This document shows, one piece after another, positions 19,701 through 27,997 of a stretch of DNA of 64,000 nucleotides. The DNA lies in NCBI RefSeq assembly GCF_009720825.1, contig NZ_WNKY01000001.1:186001-250000 (forward strand), read 5' to 3'. How positions within the stretch are numbered: position 1 is the stretch's first letter; every line of letters starts with the position of its first letter. The notes beneath the pieces were generated by a model. It was not told the origin of the DNA. It worked only from the letters and a program-made list of their open reading frames with translations, and searched no databases. The position numbers and the translations under genes are program-made. Origin of the DNA: Duganella radicis. GTDB taxonomy: Bacteria > Pseudomonadota > Gammaproteobacteria > Burkholderiales > Burkholderiaceae_D.

Positions 19701-19984
19701 CCTGCTCCGTGGGCTTCGCCTGCTTCCCGTTCTTCCCGGCCGCGCCGGCCGCCGTGGCCTGGCCCGACATCGTCGAACTGGCCGACCTCGGGCTGTACGC
19801 CACCAAGCGCGCGGGCAGGAACGGCTGGGTGGGCTGTGTCGCGGGGACGGCGGCGGAGCGTGAGGGTTTCATCGCGCGCGCCCTGGCGCAGCCCGAGGCC
19901 ATGGCCGAGCGCGGCGAACTGCAACTGCCGAGCAACCTGGACGCGGACGCCGTGCTGCGCGCCATCACGCCCACAGGCGCCTGA
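16742..19984 (+). CDS. propeller-sensor diguanylate cyclase (Reg_prop, Y_Y_Y, GGDEF)
   Basis: 1080 residues. After a signal peptide there are about 12-14 propeller repeats (WIGTNANGLARYD, WIGTDGGLDHL, WLGTANGLNRYD and similar), enough for two seven-bladed propellers. A Y_Y_Y module (FSAPERNRYAYWLDGYD), one membrane helix (about 805-825), a short coiled coil and a GGDEF domain follow. The signature is GGEEF (944-948) with an RxxD inhibitory site (RASD) five residues before it, so it should be an active, product-inhibited cyclase sensing a periplasmic ligand. ATG at 16742 is taken; a GTG at 16733 is possible. It converges on another c-di-GMP enzyme with 4 bases between the stops. Confidence 0.92.
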   Translation: MPLSVFRACLAICALLLAGVATSAPRWNQLLDTAFQNISQDAGLPGAVVTVLAEDGEGFLWVATQSGLARWDGYRFRVYRAKPDDARSLPDNWVQTLHSDTRGRLWIGTNANGLARYDSATDSFIRYGAGPKGLSNGFVRAIADDGQGGLWIGTDGGLDHLTPDSGAVTHTLHNDSGLPNKSITAIARDRGGALWVGTPAGLVRRAPGATRFEAVTLHASGGVGEYVSSLMEDKQGRVWVGTTEQGAYVVAADTLTATRIVANGAAGVAQRQEAVSVISAAANGDIWLGTNSKGIIIVDPVTLAARRVRHDAAVPSSVADDTITGLLCQRSGLMWVSSNLGLSRHDSGQDAVLTVYGGASRKDGVSDANVTSVLPMPDGSVWLGLATNGVDIIDPLGRRTGALRPGADPATALPGDYVWSMVATRAGEVYLGTQRGLYRVDRGGRGMTRLALSRPKPGARVDALRLDGDTLWVGSWADGLWQLDVSVKGATRVLRHEGALRLTDQRINAIELAADGALWLGTANGLNRYDPASGAVERIVPDTADPQGLGAGAITSLMTDRQGRLWVGTLGGGISILRERDGQGRPRFARLGLREGLPDEGVNKLMLDQDGAVWASTDDGVALIAPETLAVRALRRDDGFQIRTYWGGAGAITAEGEILFGGNGGLTVVRPRKLRPWTFRPRVVITEARVGDLGVMANRYNDPGGATTPLRVTPEANSLAIEFAALDFSAPERNRYAYWLDGYDRDWVDSGPHRRLAAYTNLPPGNYTLRLRGANREGVWSEPELRIPVMVLPAWYQTVWFRLGAGLAALLAVYGVVHTRTAYLRRVQRQLEDKVAERTASLLAATQALEVASLTDPLTGLRNRRFLTLNLDEDIAHVTRQHINGARSGQAPENADLVFFLVDIDHFKQVNDQCGHAAGDAVLMQMRERLQRVFRASDYLIRWGGEEFLVVARATSRAHAATQAERVRASVADEDFTLPGGQKLRKTCSVGFACFPFFPAAPAAVAWPDIVELADLGLYATKRAGRNGWVGCVAGTAAEREGFIARALAQPEAMAERGELQLPSNLDADAVLRAITPTGA

Positions 19985-19988
19985 GCCG

Positions 19989-22550
19989 CTAGCCGAGCAA
20001 GCGTTCAAAGTCGGCCGGCGGCAGCGGCTTGCTGATGTGGTAGCCCTGTATCTCGTCGCAGTGCTGCTCGCGCAGGAATTCCAGCTGTTCCACCGTCTCC
20101 ACGCCTTCCGCGATCGTCGTCAGTCCGAGGCTGCGCGCCATGTTGATGATGGCGCTGACGATGGCCTTGTCCTCGGTGTCGGTGCTGATGTCGCGCACAA
20201 AGGACTGGTCGATCTTCAGCTTGTAGACCTTGAATTTCTTCAGATGGCTGAGCGAGGAGAAGCCGGTGCCGAAATCGTCGATCGACATGCGGATGCCACG
20301 GTCGTGCAACTGGTTCATGGTGGCGATGGCGCCTGGCGGGTCTTGCACCGCCACGCCCTCGGTCAGCTCCAGTTCCAGGTACTCGGGCGGGAGGCCTTCC
20401 TCATACAGCACTTGCGCCACATGCGACGGCAGGTCGGCGGTGCGGAACTGGATGGCCGACAGGTTCACCGCCATCACCAGCGGCGGCAGGCCGGCATCGA
20501 GCCAGAGGCGCGCCTGGCGCACGGCCTGGCGCAGCACCCATTCGCCGATCGGAATAATCAAGCCGCTTTCCTCGGCCGCCGGAATGAATTCGGCCGGCGA
20601 TACCGCTCCCAGTTCCGGCGTGGCCCAGCGCAGCAGCGCTTCGGCGCCGATGATGCGGCCGGTCTTCAGCGACACCTGCGGCTGGTACACCACGTGCATC
20701 TGGCCGCGCTCCAGCGCAAAGCGCAGCGCGTTCACCAGTTGCAGGTGGCGCGCGGCGCGTTGCTGCATGGCGGCGGTGAAGAAGCGGAAGTCATGGCGGC
20801 CGGCACGCTTGACCTGGTACATGGCGGCGTCGGCGCGCTGCAACAGGGTCTCGACGTCCACCCCGTCGTCCGGGTACATGGCGATGCCGATCGAGGCCGA
20901 TACGCGCAGATCGTGCGCGCCGACGGTATAGGACTGGCCGGTCAGGTCCAGCAGCTTGCGGGCGATGTCGCTGGCCTCGCCGCTGTTGAGGTTACGCATG
21001 ACGAAGATGAATTCGTCGCCGCCCAGGCGCGCCACCATGTCGCCGTCGCGCAGGCAACTGGTCAGGCGCAGCGCCAGCTCGGACAGCAGGGCATCGCCCA
21101 CCGTGTGGCCCAGCGAATCGTTGATGTCCTTGAAGTGATCGAGATCGAGCATCATCAGCGCCAGCGGCGTGCGGCTGCTGCGCGCCTGTTCCAGCAGCAG
21201 GCGCGCGCGTTCGTGCAATTGCGAACGATTCGGCAATCCGGTCAGCACATCGTAGTGGGCCAGGTAGTGGACCCGCTGGTCGGCCTGTTGGCGCACCGCT
21301 TCGCGGTCGAAGTTCTTCAGCGCGAATTCGATATCCAGCGTCATTTCCAGCAGCAGCTCGCGCACCTCCTCGTCGAAGGCGTTGACGGCGCTGGAGTAGG
21401 GCGCGAAAAAGCCGATGATCTCGCCGTCGCGGCGCAGCGGAATCGCCGCGGACGAGGCCCAGCCATAGCGCGCGCCGTGGGCGTGCCAGTGCGCTGTCTC
21501 CGGCGCATGCTGGTAGTCCTGGCACCAGTGCGGCTCCCCGCTGCGGTAGGACAGGCCGATCGGTCCGCGTCCGGCTGGCGTGTTAACGTCCAGCGAGACT
21601 TCCAGTTCATCGAGGTATTCCACGCCGCCGCCAAACGAAGCGGCCACGCTGATGCGGCCATGTTCGCGGTCGATCAGGCCTATCCACGCCATCTGCATGC
21701 CGCCGTAGTTCACCACGTCGCGGCAGATGCGTTCAAACAGTTCGGTCTCGTCATGGCTGCGCACAATCGCCTGGTTGCACTGGCTGAGCGCCGAATACAG
21801 GCGGCCGACGCGCTGCGCGCGCGCCATCGCCTCGTTGCGTTCCTTGTCGAGCTGGCGCTTGGCGCGCCATACCTGTAGCACCAGCAGCAAGGCGCTGAGC
21901 ATGAACGTGATACGCGCCATATTGGCGGCCAGCGCCGCGTGCTCCAGCTGCTGGCGCGTGCGGCGGTCGACATCGTCGTTGACTTCCCCGATGGGGCGCA
22001 TGATGTCGGCCTTGGCGCGATGGTAGGCCGTATCGTGCAGCATGGCGGTGGCGCGCGTTGCATCCCCGGCATCGCGCAGGTCCATGGCGGCGATATCGAC
22101 GCTGGCCAGCTTGTCGGATTCGTTCTTGGCGGCGGCCAGCAGCGCCAGCTCCTCCGGCTCCAGGTGGGCTTCGCGCAGCAGTTGCATCAATGGCACCGCC
22201 ACGCCGTTGCCGCGCGGCCGATGGCCGTTCGCCTGCACCAGGTCCCAGTAGACGTTTTGGTAATTATCGGGACGCGGGGCGCGCCCTTCGCGGATGTCGA
22301 CGATTTCCTGGTGATGCTTGCGGTATTGCGCATCGCCGGTAGCCACGTAGGTGCGCGCCATGCGGCTCAGGTCATCGGAGGACTGGCGCAGTTCCTCGAC
22401 CAGATTATGCGAGGCATAGCGCAGCTCATTGGCATGATCGATGCGCTTTTCGGTCCATACATAGAACATGAACGCCACCGTCACCAGCAGCAGGGTGCCG
22501 GCGCAGACCCACAGGTAGCCGGCAAATTGAGAGGGTGAGGCAGACTTCAT
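19989..22550 (-). CDS. membrane GAF-GGDEF-EAL c-di-GMP protein
   Basis: 853 residues from the ATG at 22550. Two membrane helices (about 10-30 and 205-225) flank a helical periplasmic sensor. A GAF domain (about 250-410) is next, then GGDEF (510-514) with an RxxD site (RDGD) five residues before it, then EAL (EALLRW, E637) with NLSAIQF, ELTEGV, SIDDFGTGFSSL, KIDQSF and IAEGVET. Both active sites look intact. The longer frame to 22652 is rejected because it crosses the thrC promoter. Divergent from thrC and convergent with the propeller cyclase. Confidence 0.92.
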   Translation of the reverse strand: MKSASPSQFAGYLWVCAGTLLLVTVAFMFYVWTEKRIDHANELRYASHNLVEELRQSSDDLSRMARTYVATGDAQYRKHHQEIVDIREGRAPRPDNYQNVYWDLVQANGHRPRGNGVAVPLMQLLREAHLEPEELALLAAAKNESDKLASVDIAAMDLRDAGDATRATAMLHDTAYHRAKADIMRPIGEVNDDVDRRTRQQLEHAALAANMARITFMLSALLLVLQVWRAKRQLDKERNEAMARAQRVGRLYSALSQCNQAIVRSHDETELFERICRDVVNYGGMQMAWIGLIDREHGRISVAASFGGGVEYLDELEVSLDVNTPAGRGPIGLSYRSGEPHWCQDYQHAPETAHWHAHGARYGWASSAAIPLRRDGEIIGFFAPYSSAVNAFDEEVRELLLEMTLDIEFALKNFDREAVRQQADQRVHYLAHYDVLTGLPNRSQLHERARLLLEQARSSRTPLALMMLDLDHFKDINDSLGHTVGDALLSELALRLTSCLRDGDMVARLGGDEFIFVMRNLNSGEASDIARKLLDLTGQSYTVGAHDLRVSASIGIAMYPDDGVDVETLLQRADAAMYQVKRAGRHDFRFFTAAMQQRAARHLQLVNALRFALERGQMHVVYQPQVSLKTGRIIGAEALLRWATPELGAVSPAEFIPAAEESGLIIPIGEWVLRQAVRQARLWLDAGLPPLVMAVNLSAIQFRTADLPSHVAQVLYEEGLPPEYLELELTEGVAVQDPPGAIATMNQLHDRGIRMSIDDFGTGFSSLSHLKKFKVYKLKIDQSFVRDISTDTEDKAIVSAIINMARSLGLTTIAEGVETVEQLEFLREQHCDEIQGYHISKPLPPADFERLLG

Positions 22551-22628
22551 GATGTTGTACGACGAGAGCTGAGCTCGACAGTATATAGCAGCGCCGGGGG
22601 CGGGGGATGACCATAAAACAACGTGAAT

Positions 22629-22658
22629 TTCACGGGAATCGGCGCGGGGCACTATAAT
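22629..22658 (+). promoter_or_regulatory. probable thrC promoter
   Basis: TATAAT at 22653-22658 with TTCACG 18 bases upstream (22629-22634). It lies 52 bases before the thrC start and gives thrC-moeA-moaD their own promoter. Confidence 0.55.
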
Positions 22659-22709
22659 AGCCGCTCGCCTTTGTACCGTCCTGCACCCAACTGGAATTTT
22701 TTCTCATTT

Positions 22710-24188
22710 ATGCAATACGTGTCTACCCGCGCCGCTTCGTCGGCCGCCGCCTCGACTTCCCAACAATTTTCCGACATTCTGCTGGGCGGCCTTGCCGCTG
22801 ACGGCGGCTTGTTCCTGCCGACCGCCTACCCGCAGGTGACCGGTGCGGAGCTGGACGCCTGGCGCCAGCTGTCCTACGCCGACCTGGCGTTCGAGATTCT
22901 GAAGAAGTTCGCGACCGATATTCCGGAAGCCGACCTGCGCGCGCTGACCGCCAAGACCTACACCAAGGAAGTGTACAAAAACGTCCGCAAGGGCGAAAAA
23001 GCCACCCAGATCACGCCGCTGCGCGTGCTGGAAGAGCGCGACGACGGCGCGAAACTGGTGCTGCAAGCGCTGTCCAACGGCCCGACGCTGGCCTTCAAGG
23101 ACATGGCCATGCAGCTGCTGGGTAATCTGTTCGAATACGCGCTGGCCAGGCAGAACGCGGAACTGAACATCTTCGGCGCCACCTCCGGCGACACCGGCAG
23201 CGCCGCCGAATACGCCATGCGCGGCAAGAAGGGCATCCGCGTCTTCATGCTGTCGCCGCACAAGAAAATGAGCGCCTTCCAGACCGCGCAGATGTTCTCC
23301 TTGCAGGATCCGAACATCTTCAACATCGCCATCGAAGGCGTGTTCGATGATGCGCAGGACATGGTCAAGGCCGTGTCCAACGACCTCGAATTCAAGAGCA
23401 AGCAGAAGATCGGCACCGTCAATTCGATCAACTGGGCGCGCGTCGTGGCGCAGGTGGTGTACTACTTCCGCGGCTACCTGAGCGCCACCACGTCGAACGA
23501 CCAGAAAGTGTCGTTCACCGTCCCGTCGGGTAACTTCGGCAACATCTGCGCCGGCCACATCGCCCGCATGATGGGCCTGCCGATCGACAAGCTGGTGGCC
23601 GCCACCAACGAAAACGACGTGCTGGATGAATTCTTCCGCACCGGCGTGTACCGCGTGCGCAAGTCGGCCGAGACCTATCACACCAGCAGCCCGTCGATGG
23701 ACATCTCCAAGGCCTCCAACTTCGAGCGCTTCGTCTACGACCTGGTGGGCCGCGACAGCGACCGCACCCGCGCCCTGTTCCAGAAAGTGGACACCCACGG
23801 CGGCTTCGACCTGTCCGGCAAGCCTGGCAGCGATGGCGATGAGTTCAAGCTGGTGGCCAACTACGGCTTCAAGTCGGGCAAGTCGACCCACGACGACCGC
23901 GTCAACACCATCCGCGACGTGGCGGACGATTACGGCATCGTGATCGACACCCACACCGCCGACGGCATCAAGGTCGCCAAGGAAAACATGGAGCCCGGCG
24001 TGACCATGATCGTGCTGGAAACCGCGCTGGCGGCCAAGTTCAACGAAACCATCCTGGAAGCGCTGGGCGAAGACGCCGAGCGTCCGGAGGGCTTCGAGAA
24101 CATTGAAGACCTGCCGCAGAAGTTTGTCGTCATGAAGCCGGATGTCGCGGCCATGAAGGCCTACATCGCTGCCAACACGGGCCTGTAA
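22710..24188 (+). CDS. thrC: threonine synthase
   Basis: 492 residues, a normal length. N-terminal motif FSDILLGGLAADGGLFLP and the PLP lysine K130 in LAFKDMAMQ are present, as is the glycine-rich phosphate loop GATSGDTGSAAEYA. It converts O-phospho-L-homoserine to L-threonine. ATG at 22710 is used because the frame upstream crosses a TATAAT element. hom, which often precedes thrC in this group, is not adjacent. Its stop overlaps the moeA start by one base. Confidence 0.97.
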   Translation: MQYVSTRAASSAAASTSQQFSDILLGGLAADGGLFLPTAYPQVTGAELDAWRQLSYADLAFEILKKFATDIPEADLRALTAKTYTKEVYKNVRKGEKATQITPLRVLEERDDGAKLVLQALSNGPTLAFKDMAMQLLGNLFEYALARQNAELNIFGATSGDTGSAAEYAMRGKKGIRVFMLSPHKKMSAFQTAQMFSLQDPNIFNIAIEGVFDDAQDMVKAVSNDLEFKSKQKIGTVNSINWARVVAQVVYYFRGYLSATTSNDQKVSFTVPSGNFGNICAGHIARMMGLPIDKLVAATNENDVLDEFFRTGVYRVRKSAETYHTSSPSMDISKASNFERFVYDLVGRDSDRTRALFQKVDTHGGFDLSGKPGSDGDEFKLVANYGFKSGKSTHDDRVNTIRDVADDYGIVIDTHTADGIKVAKENMEPGVTMIVLETALAAKFNETILEALGEDAERPEGFENIEDLPQKFVVMKPDVAAMKAYIAANTGL

Positions 24189-25405
24189 TGAGCGAGCCGC
24201 GCAAGCCGATGCTGTCGGTCAGCGAAGCGCTGGCCTTCATGCTGGAAGCCGTGCGTCCGGTGGCGGACGCCGAGGTGATTTCAACGCTGGCGGCCAATGG
24301 CCGCGTGCTGGCGGCGGCCCAGGTCTCCGGCATGAACGTGCCGGGCGCCGACAACACGCAGATGGACGGCTACGCGGTGCGCGCGGCCGATTGTGTCAGC
24401 GGCGGCGCGGTGCTCAAGGTATCGCAACGCATCCCGGCCGGCCACGTCGGCCAGCCTTTGCAGCCAGGGACGGCGGCGCGCATCTTCACCGGCGCCATGA
24501 TTCCGGAAGGCGCGGATGCGGTGGTCATGCAGGAACAGTGCGAGCTGAATGGCGACGTGGTCACCATCAGGCACGCGCCGAAGTCCGGCGAATGGATACG
24601 CCGCGCCGGTGAGGATATCACCGACGGCAGCGTGATCCTGCCGGCCGGCACGCGCCTGCGCAGCCAGGAGCTGGGGCTGGCCGCATCGGTCGGGCTGGCG
24701 GAACTGCCGGTCAAGCGCAAGCTGCGCGTGGCCGTGTTCTTCACCGGCGACGAACTGACCATGCCGGGCGAGCCGTTGGCGCCGGGCGCCATCTACAACT
24801 CGAACCGCTACACGTTGCGCGCGCTGCTGGAAAACCTCGGGTGCGAGATCAGCGATTTCGGCATCGTGCCGGATACGCTGGACGCCACCCGTTCGGTGCT
24901 GCGCGAATCGGCGCAGGGCCATGATCTGATCATCACTTCCGGTGGTGTGTCGGTCGGCGAGGAGGACCACATCAAGCCTGCGGTGGAAGCCGAGGGCAAG
25001 CTGAATATGTGGCAGATCGCCGTCAAGCCGGGCAAGCCGCTGGCGTTTGGCCAGGTGGGGCAGGCTTTCTTTGTTGGCCTGCCGGGCAATCCGGTGTCGA
25101 GCTTCGTCACCTTCCTGCTGTTTGTGCGGCCGTTCATCCTGCGCCTGCAAGGCGTGCAAGGCCCGGTGGCGCCGCGCGCCTACAGCATGCGCGCCGATTT
25201 CAGCTGGCCCAAGGCCGACAAGCGCAATGAATTCCTGCGCGCCCGCATCAACGACAACGGCGGCCTGGAACTGTTCCGCAACCAGAGCTCCGGCGTGCTG
25301 ACCTCCACCGTCTGGGGCGATGGCGTGATCGACAACCCTCCGGGAACCGTGATCAACGCTGGTGACATGGTTCGGTTTATACCGTTTAACGAATTATTGT
25401 ACTAA
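24188..25405 (+). CDS. moeA: molybdopterin molybdotransferase MoeA
   Basis: 405 residues with MoeA hallmarks: N-terminal ADNTQMDGYAVRA, RIFTGAMIPEGADAVVMQE, and the MPT-binding stretch FFTGDELTMPGEPLAPGAIYNSN followed by TSGGVSVGEEDH and GLPGNPVS. It inserts molybdate into adenylylated molybdopterin. It sits between thrC and moaD with one-base overlaps on both sides, so translation is coupled. Confidence 0.96.
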   Translation: MSEPRKPMLSVSEALAFMLEAVRPVADAEVISTLAANGRVLAAAQVSGMNVPGADNTQMDGYAVRAADCVSGGAVLKVSQRIPAGHVGQPLQPGTAARIFTGAMIPEGADAVVMQEQCELNGDVVTIRHAPKSGEWIRRAGEDITDGSVILPAGTRLRSQELGLAASVGLAELPVKRKLRVAVFFTGDELTMPGEPLAPGAIYNSNRYTLRALLENLGCEISDFGIVPDTLDATRSVLRESAQGHDLIITSGGVSVGEEDHIKPAVEAEGKLNMWQIAVKPGKPLAFGQVGQAFFVGLPGNPVSSFVTFLLFVRPFILRLQGVQGPVAPRAYSMRADFSWPKADKRNEFLRARINDNGGLELFRNQSSGVLTSTVWGDGVIDNPPGTVINAGDMVRFIPFNELLY

Positions 25406-25659
25406 TGGCGATTACCGTAAAATTTTTCGCCAGCGTGCGCGAGGCGGTGGGCGCTTCGTCGGAGTCGCTGGCCTTGCCGGCCGGCGTGACCACGGTGGGC
25501 GCGCTGCGCGACCATCTGGCTGCGCGCGGCGACAACTGGCGGCAGGCGCTGGGCCATCCGGCGCTGCGCATGGCGTACAATCAGGTGATGTGCGGCGCCG
25601 ACACCGCGTTGGCCGATGGCGCCGAAGTGGCTTTCTTCCCGCCGGTGACGGGCGGCTGA
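25405..25659 (+). CDS. moaD: molybdopterin synthase small subunit MoaD
   Basis: 84 residues, ubiquitin-like fold, ending in the required Gly-Gly (FPPVTGG) that is thiocarboxylated to donate sulfur. Start overlaps the moeA stop (TAATG). The large subunit gene moaE, the usual next gene, does not follow; the next gene is a small membrane protein on the other strand. Confidence 0.94.
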   Translation: MAITVKFFASVREAVGASSESLALPAGVTTVGALRDHLAARGDNWRQALGHPALRMAYNQVMCGADTALADGAEVAFFPPVTGG

Positions 25660-25660
25660 T

Positions 25661-25906
25661 TTACTTTTTCGCGTGCTTGTCCTGGTAGGCCCTGGCGATA
25701 TTTTCGCAGGGCGCACAGGCCATCGCATTGCGGAAGCGGCGCCAGGCCACGTAGGTAAAGATGCCCGCCGCGATCAGCGCCCATGCCAGCGCGCTGAGGT
25801 AATCTTCCCTGGCGGTCGTGCCCTTGAACCATTCCACCGCGGCCAGGATCGCGAACAGCGGCACGGCCGCTTGCAGGTAGCGTTTAATCCAGAATATCGC
25901 GCCCAT
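25661..25906 (-). CDS. small membrane protein of unknown function
   Basis: 81 residues. Two hydrophobic stretches (about 9-22 and 37-54) and a charged C-terminal tail with CAPCEN, suggesting a small inner-membrane protein. I do not recognise a family. It converges on moaD with one base between stops and is divergent from the flavoprotein gene with a 31-base gap. Confidence 0.6.
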   Translation of the reverse strand: MGAIFWIKRYLQAAVPLFAILAAVEWFKGTTAREDYLSALAWALIAAGIFTYVAWRRFRNAMACAPCENIARAYQDKHAKK

Positions 25907-25937
25907 CGTATCTCCTTGTTTTGTTTATGGACCTCAC

Positions 25938-27194
25938 ATGCAGTCTAGTTTGACACCTTTTCGCGTCGCCGTCATCGGCGGCGGCCCCGCCGGTCTGATG
26001 GCGGCCGAAACGCTGGCGCAGGGCGGCGTACAGGTGGACCTGTATGACGCCATGGCCTCGGTCGGCCGCAAGTTCCTGCTGGCCGGCCGCAGCGGCATGA
26101 ACATTACGCATGCCGAGGATTACGAGGACTTCGTCGGCCGCTACGGCGCCGGCGCGCAGCCGCTGCGTCCCATGCTGGACGCCTTCGGCCCGCAGGCGGT
26201 GCGCGACTGGGTGCACGGACTGGGGCTGGAGACTTTTGTCGGCACCTCGGGCCGCGTGTTCCCGACCGATATGAAGGCCGCGCCGCTGCTGCGGGCGTGG
26301 GTACACCGCTTGCGCGAGAGCGGCGTGCAGTTCCACATGCGCCATCGCTGGCTGGGATGGCAGGAGCAGGGCGGCGCGCTGCGATTCAGCGCGCCCGGCG
26401 ACGATGGCGCGCCTGTTGAGCGTCTGGCCCACGCCGACGCGCTGATTCTGGCGCTGGGTGGCGCGAGCTGGGCGCGCCTGGGCTCGGACGGCGCGTGGCT
26501 GCCGTTGCTGGCCGCGCGTGGCGTCGAGGTGGCGCCGCTGGCGCCGGCCAATTGCGGCTTCGATGTCAACTGGAGCGCGCATTTCAGCGGCCGCCACGCC
26601 GGCGAACCCTTGATGACAGTGGCCGTGATCGCGCGCGATGCGCAGGGCGCGGAGATGCGCAAGCAGGGCCAGTTCGTGGTGACGCAGGGCGGCATCGAGG
26701 GCAGCCTGATTTACGCGCTGTCGGCCGCGCTGCGCGGCCAGATCGCGGCCGAAGGCCACACCACCATCTGGCTGGACCTGATGCCCGACTGGACGCAAGG
26801 GCGTGTGAACGACGAAGTGATGCGCCCGCGCGGTGCGCGCTCCCTGTCCAGCCATCTGCAAAGCCGTCTTGGCATCAAGGGCGTGAAGGCCGGCCTGCTG
26901 CGCGAGTGCCTGAGCAAGGAACAATTCAGCGACGAGGCGCGACTGGCACAAGCCATCAAGCGCCTGCCGCTGCGGCTGGAGCGCACGCGTCCCATCGATG
27001 AAGCGATCAGCAGCGCCGGCGGCGTGAAGTGGGAAGCTCTGGACGGTACGATGTTGAAACACGCGCCAGGCGTGTTCGTGGCGGGTGAAATGGTCGACTG
27101 GGAAGCGCCGACCGGCGGCTACTTGCTGACGGCCTGCTTTGCGGGCGGCGTGGCCGCTGCCCGCGACGTGCTGGCCTGGCTCACTCCCAGGTAA
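25938..27194 (+). CDS. NAD(P)/FAD-dependent oxidoreductase (HI0933/BaiN-like, TIGR03862 type)
   Basis: 418 residues. An N-terminal FAD-binding Rossmann motif VIGGGPAGLMAAETLA is followed by GRKFLLAGRSGMNITHAE, diagnostic of this flavoprotein family. The C-terminus ends with the second FAD contact (GVFVAGEMVDWEAPTGGYLL). The physiological reaction is not established for this subfamily. The last 14 bases overlap the convergent DUF2807 gene. Confidence 0.87.
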   Translation: MQSSLTPFRVAVIGGGPAGLMAAETLAQGGVQVDLYDAMASVGRKFLLAGRSGMNITHAEDYEDFVGRYGAGAQPLRPMLDAFGPQAVRDWVHGLGLETFVGTSGRVFPTDMKAAPLLRAWVHRLRESGVQFHMRHRWLGWQEQGGALRFSAPGDDGAPVERLAHADALILALGGASWARLGSDGAWLPLLAARGVEVAPLAPANCGFDVNWSAHFSGRHAGEPLMTVAVIARDAQGAEMRKQGQFVVTQGGIEGSLIYALSAALRGQIAAEGHTTIWLDLMPDWTQGRVNDEVMRPRGARSLSSHLQSRLGIKGVKAGLLRECLSKEQFSDEARLAQAIKRLPLRLERTRPIDEAISSAGGVKWEALDGTMLKHAPGVFVAGEMVDWEAPTGGYLLTACFAGGVAAARDVLAWLTPR

Positions 27195-27990
27195 CCTCGC
27201 CGGAGCCGGTGCGCTGCACATTGCGCTGGTCCGGATTGCCCAGCACGCGGATATCGCCGCTGCCGCGCAGCGTCAGGTCGGCCGACTGCTTGGCGAAGAC
27301 ATGGCTGGTGCCCGAGCCTTTCAGGTTGACGGTCACCTTGTCCGACGCCAGGTGGCGCGCATTCAGATCGCCGGAGCCGGTCAACTCGGCGTTCAACGTC
27401 TTGCAGCTGCCGGAGGCGCTGATCTGGCCCGAGCCCACCATCTCCAGCTCCACATTCTCGCTGCTGCCGGCGTTGATGTTCATATTGCCGCTGCCATGCG
27501 CGCCGGCGGTCAGCTCGCGATAGCGGCCGACAAAATTCACATTGCCCGAGCCGTGCAGCTGCAATTCCAGACGCTCGCCGTTAAAGCCGGACACCTTGGT
27601 ATCGCCGCTGCTGTGCACCGTCAGCTCTTCCAGCGACGGCAGCACCAGCTCCACCTGCAAGCGATGGCGCGGATTGAGCAGCATGCCCTTGGTGCCGATG
27701 TGCAGGTCGCGGCCATCCTGGATGGTTTCGATATTGGCCAGCGAACGCTGTTCGCCGCGCACCTTGAGCGAGGCGGTCTGGCCTTGCGTCAGTATCAGGT
27801 CGATCGGGCCATTCAGCTCCACCACCGTGGCCATGGCGTCGATCTTGCGGCTCTCCGTCCCGAGCGAGCGGCCGGCCACGCTGGTCGGGCTGCTGCTGCC
27901 GTAAGCCTTCAGCATGCTGTAGGTGACGCCGATCAGCACAAACGCCAGCACCAGCAGGCCTGCTCCAATTTTCATCAATGCGCGCATCAT
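27181..27990 (-). CDS. DUF2807 (head-GIN) beta-solenoid envelope protein
   Basis: 269 residues from ATG 27990, which has GAGG about 6 bases upstream. One N-terminal membrane helix or uncleaved signal (about 5-25) precedes a repetitive beta-rich body in which a G-S-G motif recurs about every 18-21 residues (HGSGN, AHGSGN, VGSGQ, TGSGD, KGSGT, RGSGD, TGSGE). This is typical of the putative adhesin or head-GIN domain, which forms a right-handed beta-helix. It follows the DUF1700 gene after 7 bases. Function unknown; anchored outside the inner membrane. Confidence 0.75.
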   Translation of the reverse strand: MMRALMKIGAGLLVLAFVLIGVTYSMLKAYGSSSPTSVAGRSLGTESRKIDAMATVVELNGPIDLILTQGQTASLKVRGEQRSLANIETIQDGRDLHIGTKGMLLNPRHRLQVELVLPSLEELTVHSSGDTKVSGFNGERLELQLHGSGNVNFVGRYRELTAGAHGSGNMNINAGSSENVELEMVGSGQISASGSCKTLNAELTGSGDLNARHLASDKVTVNLKGSGTSHVFAKQSADLTLRGSGDIRVLGNPDQRNVQRTGSGEVTWE

Positions 27991-27997
27991 GGTTTCC

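Noticed and set aside
17003..20008. 1001-residue open frame on the minus strand
   Set aside because: Antisense shadow of the propeller diguanylate cyclase; no recognisable domain.
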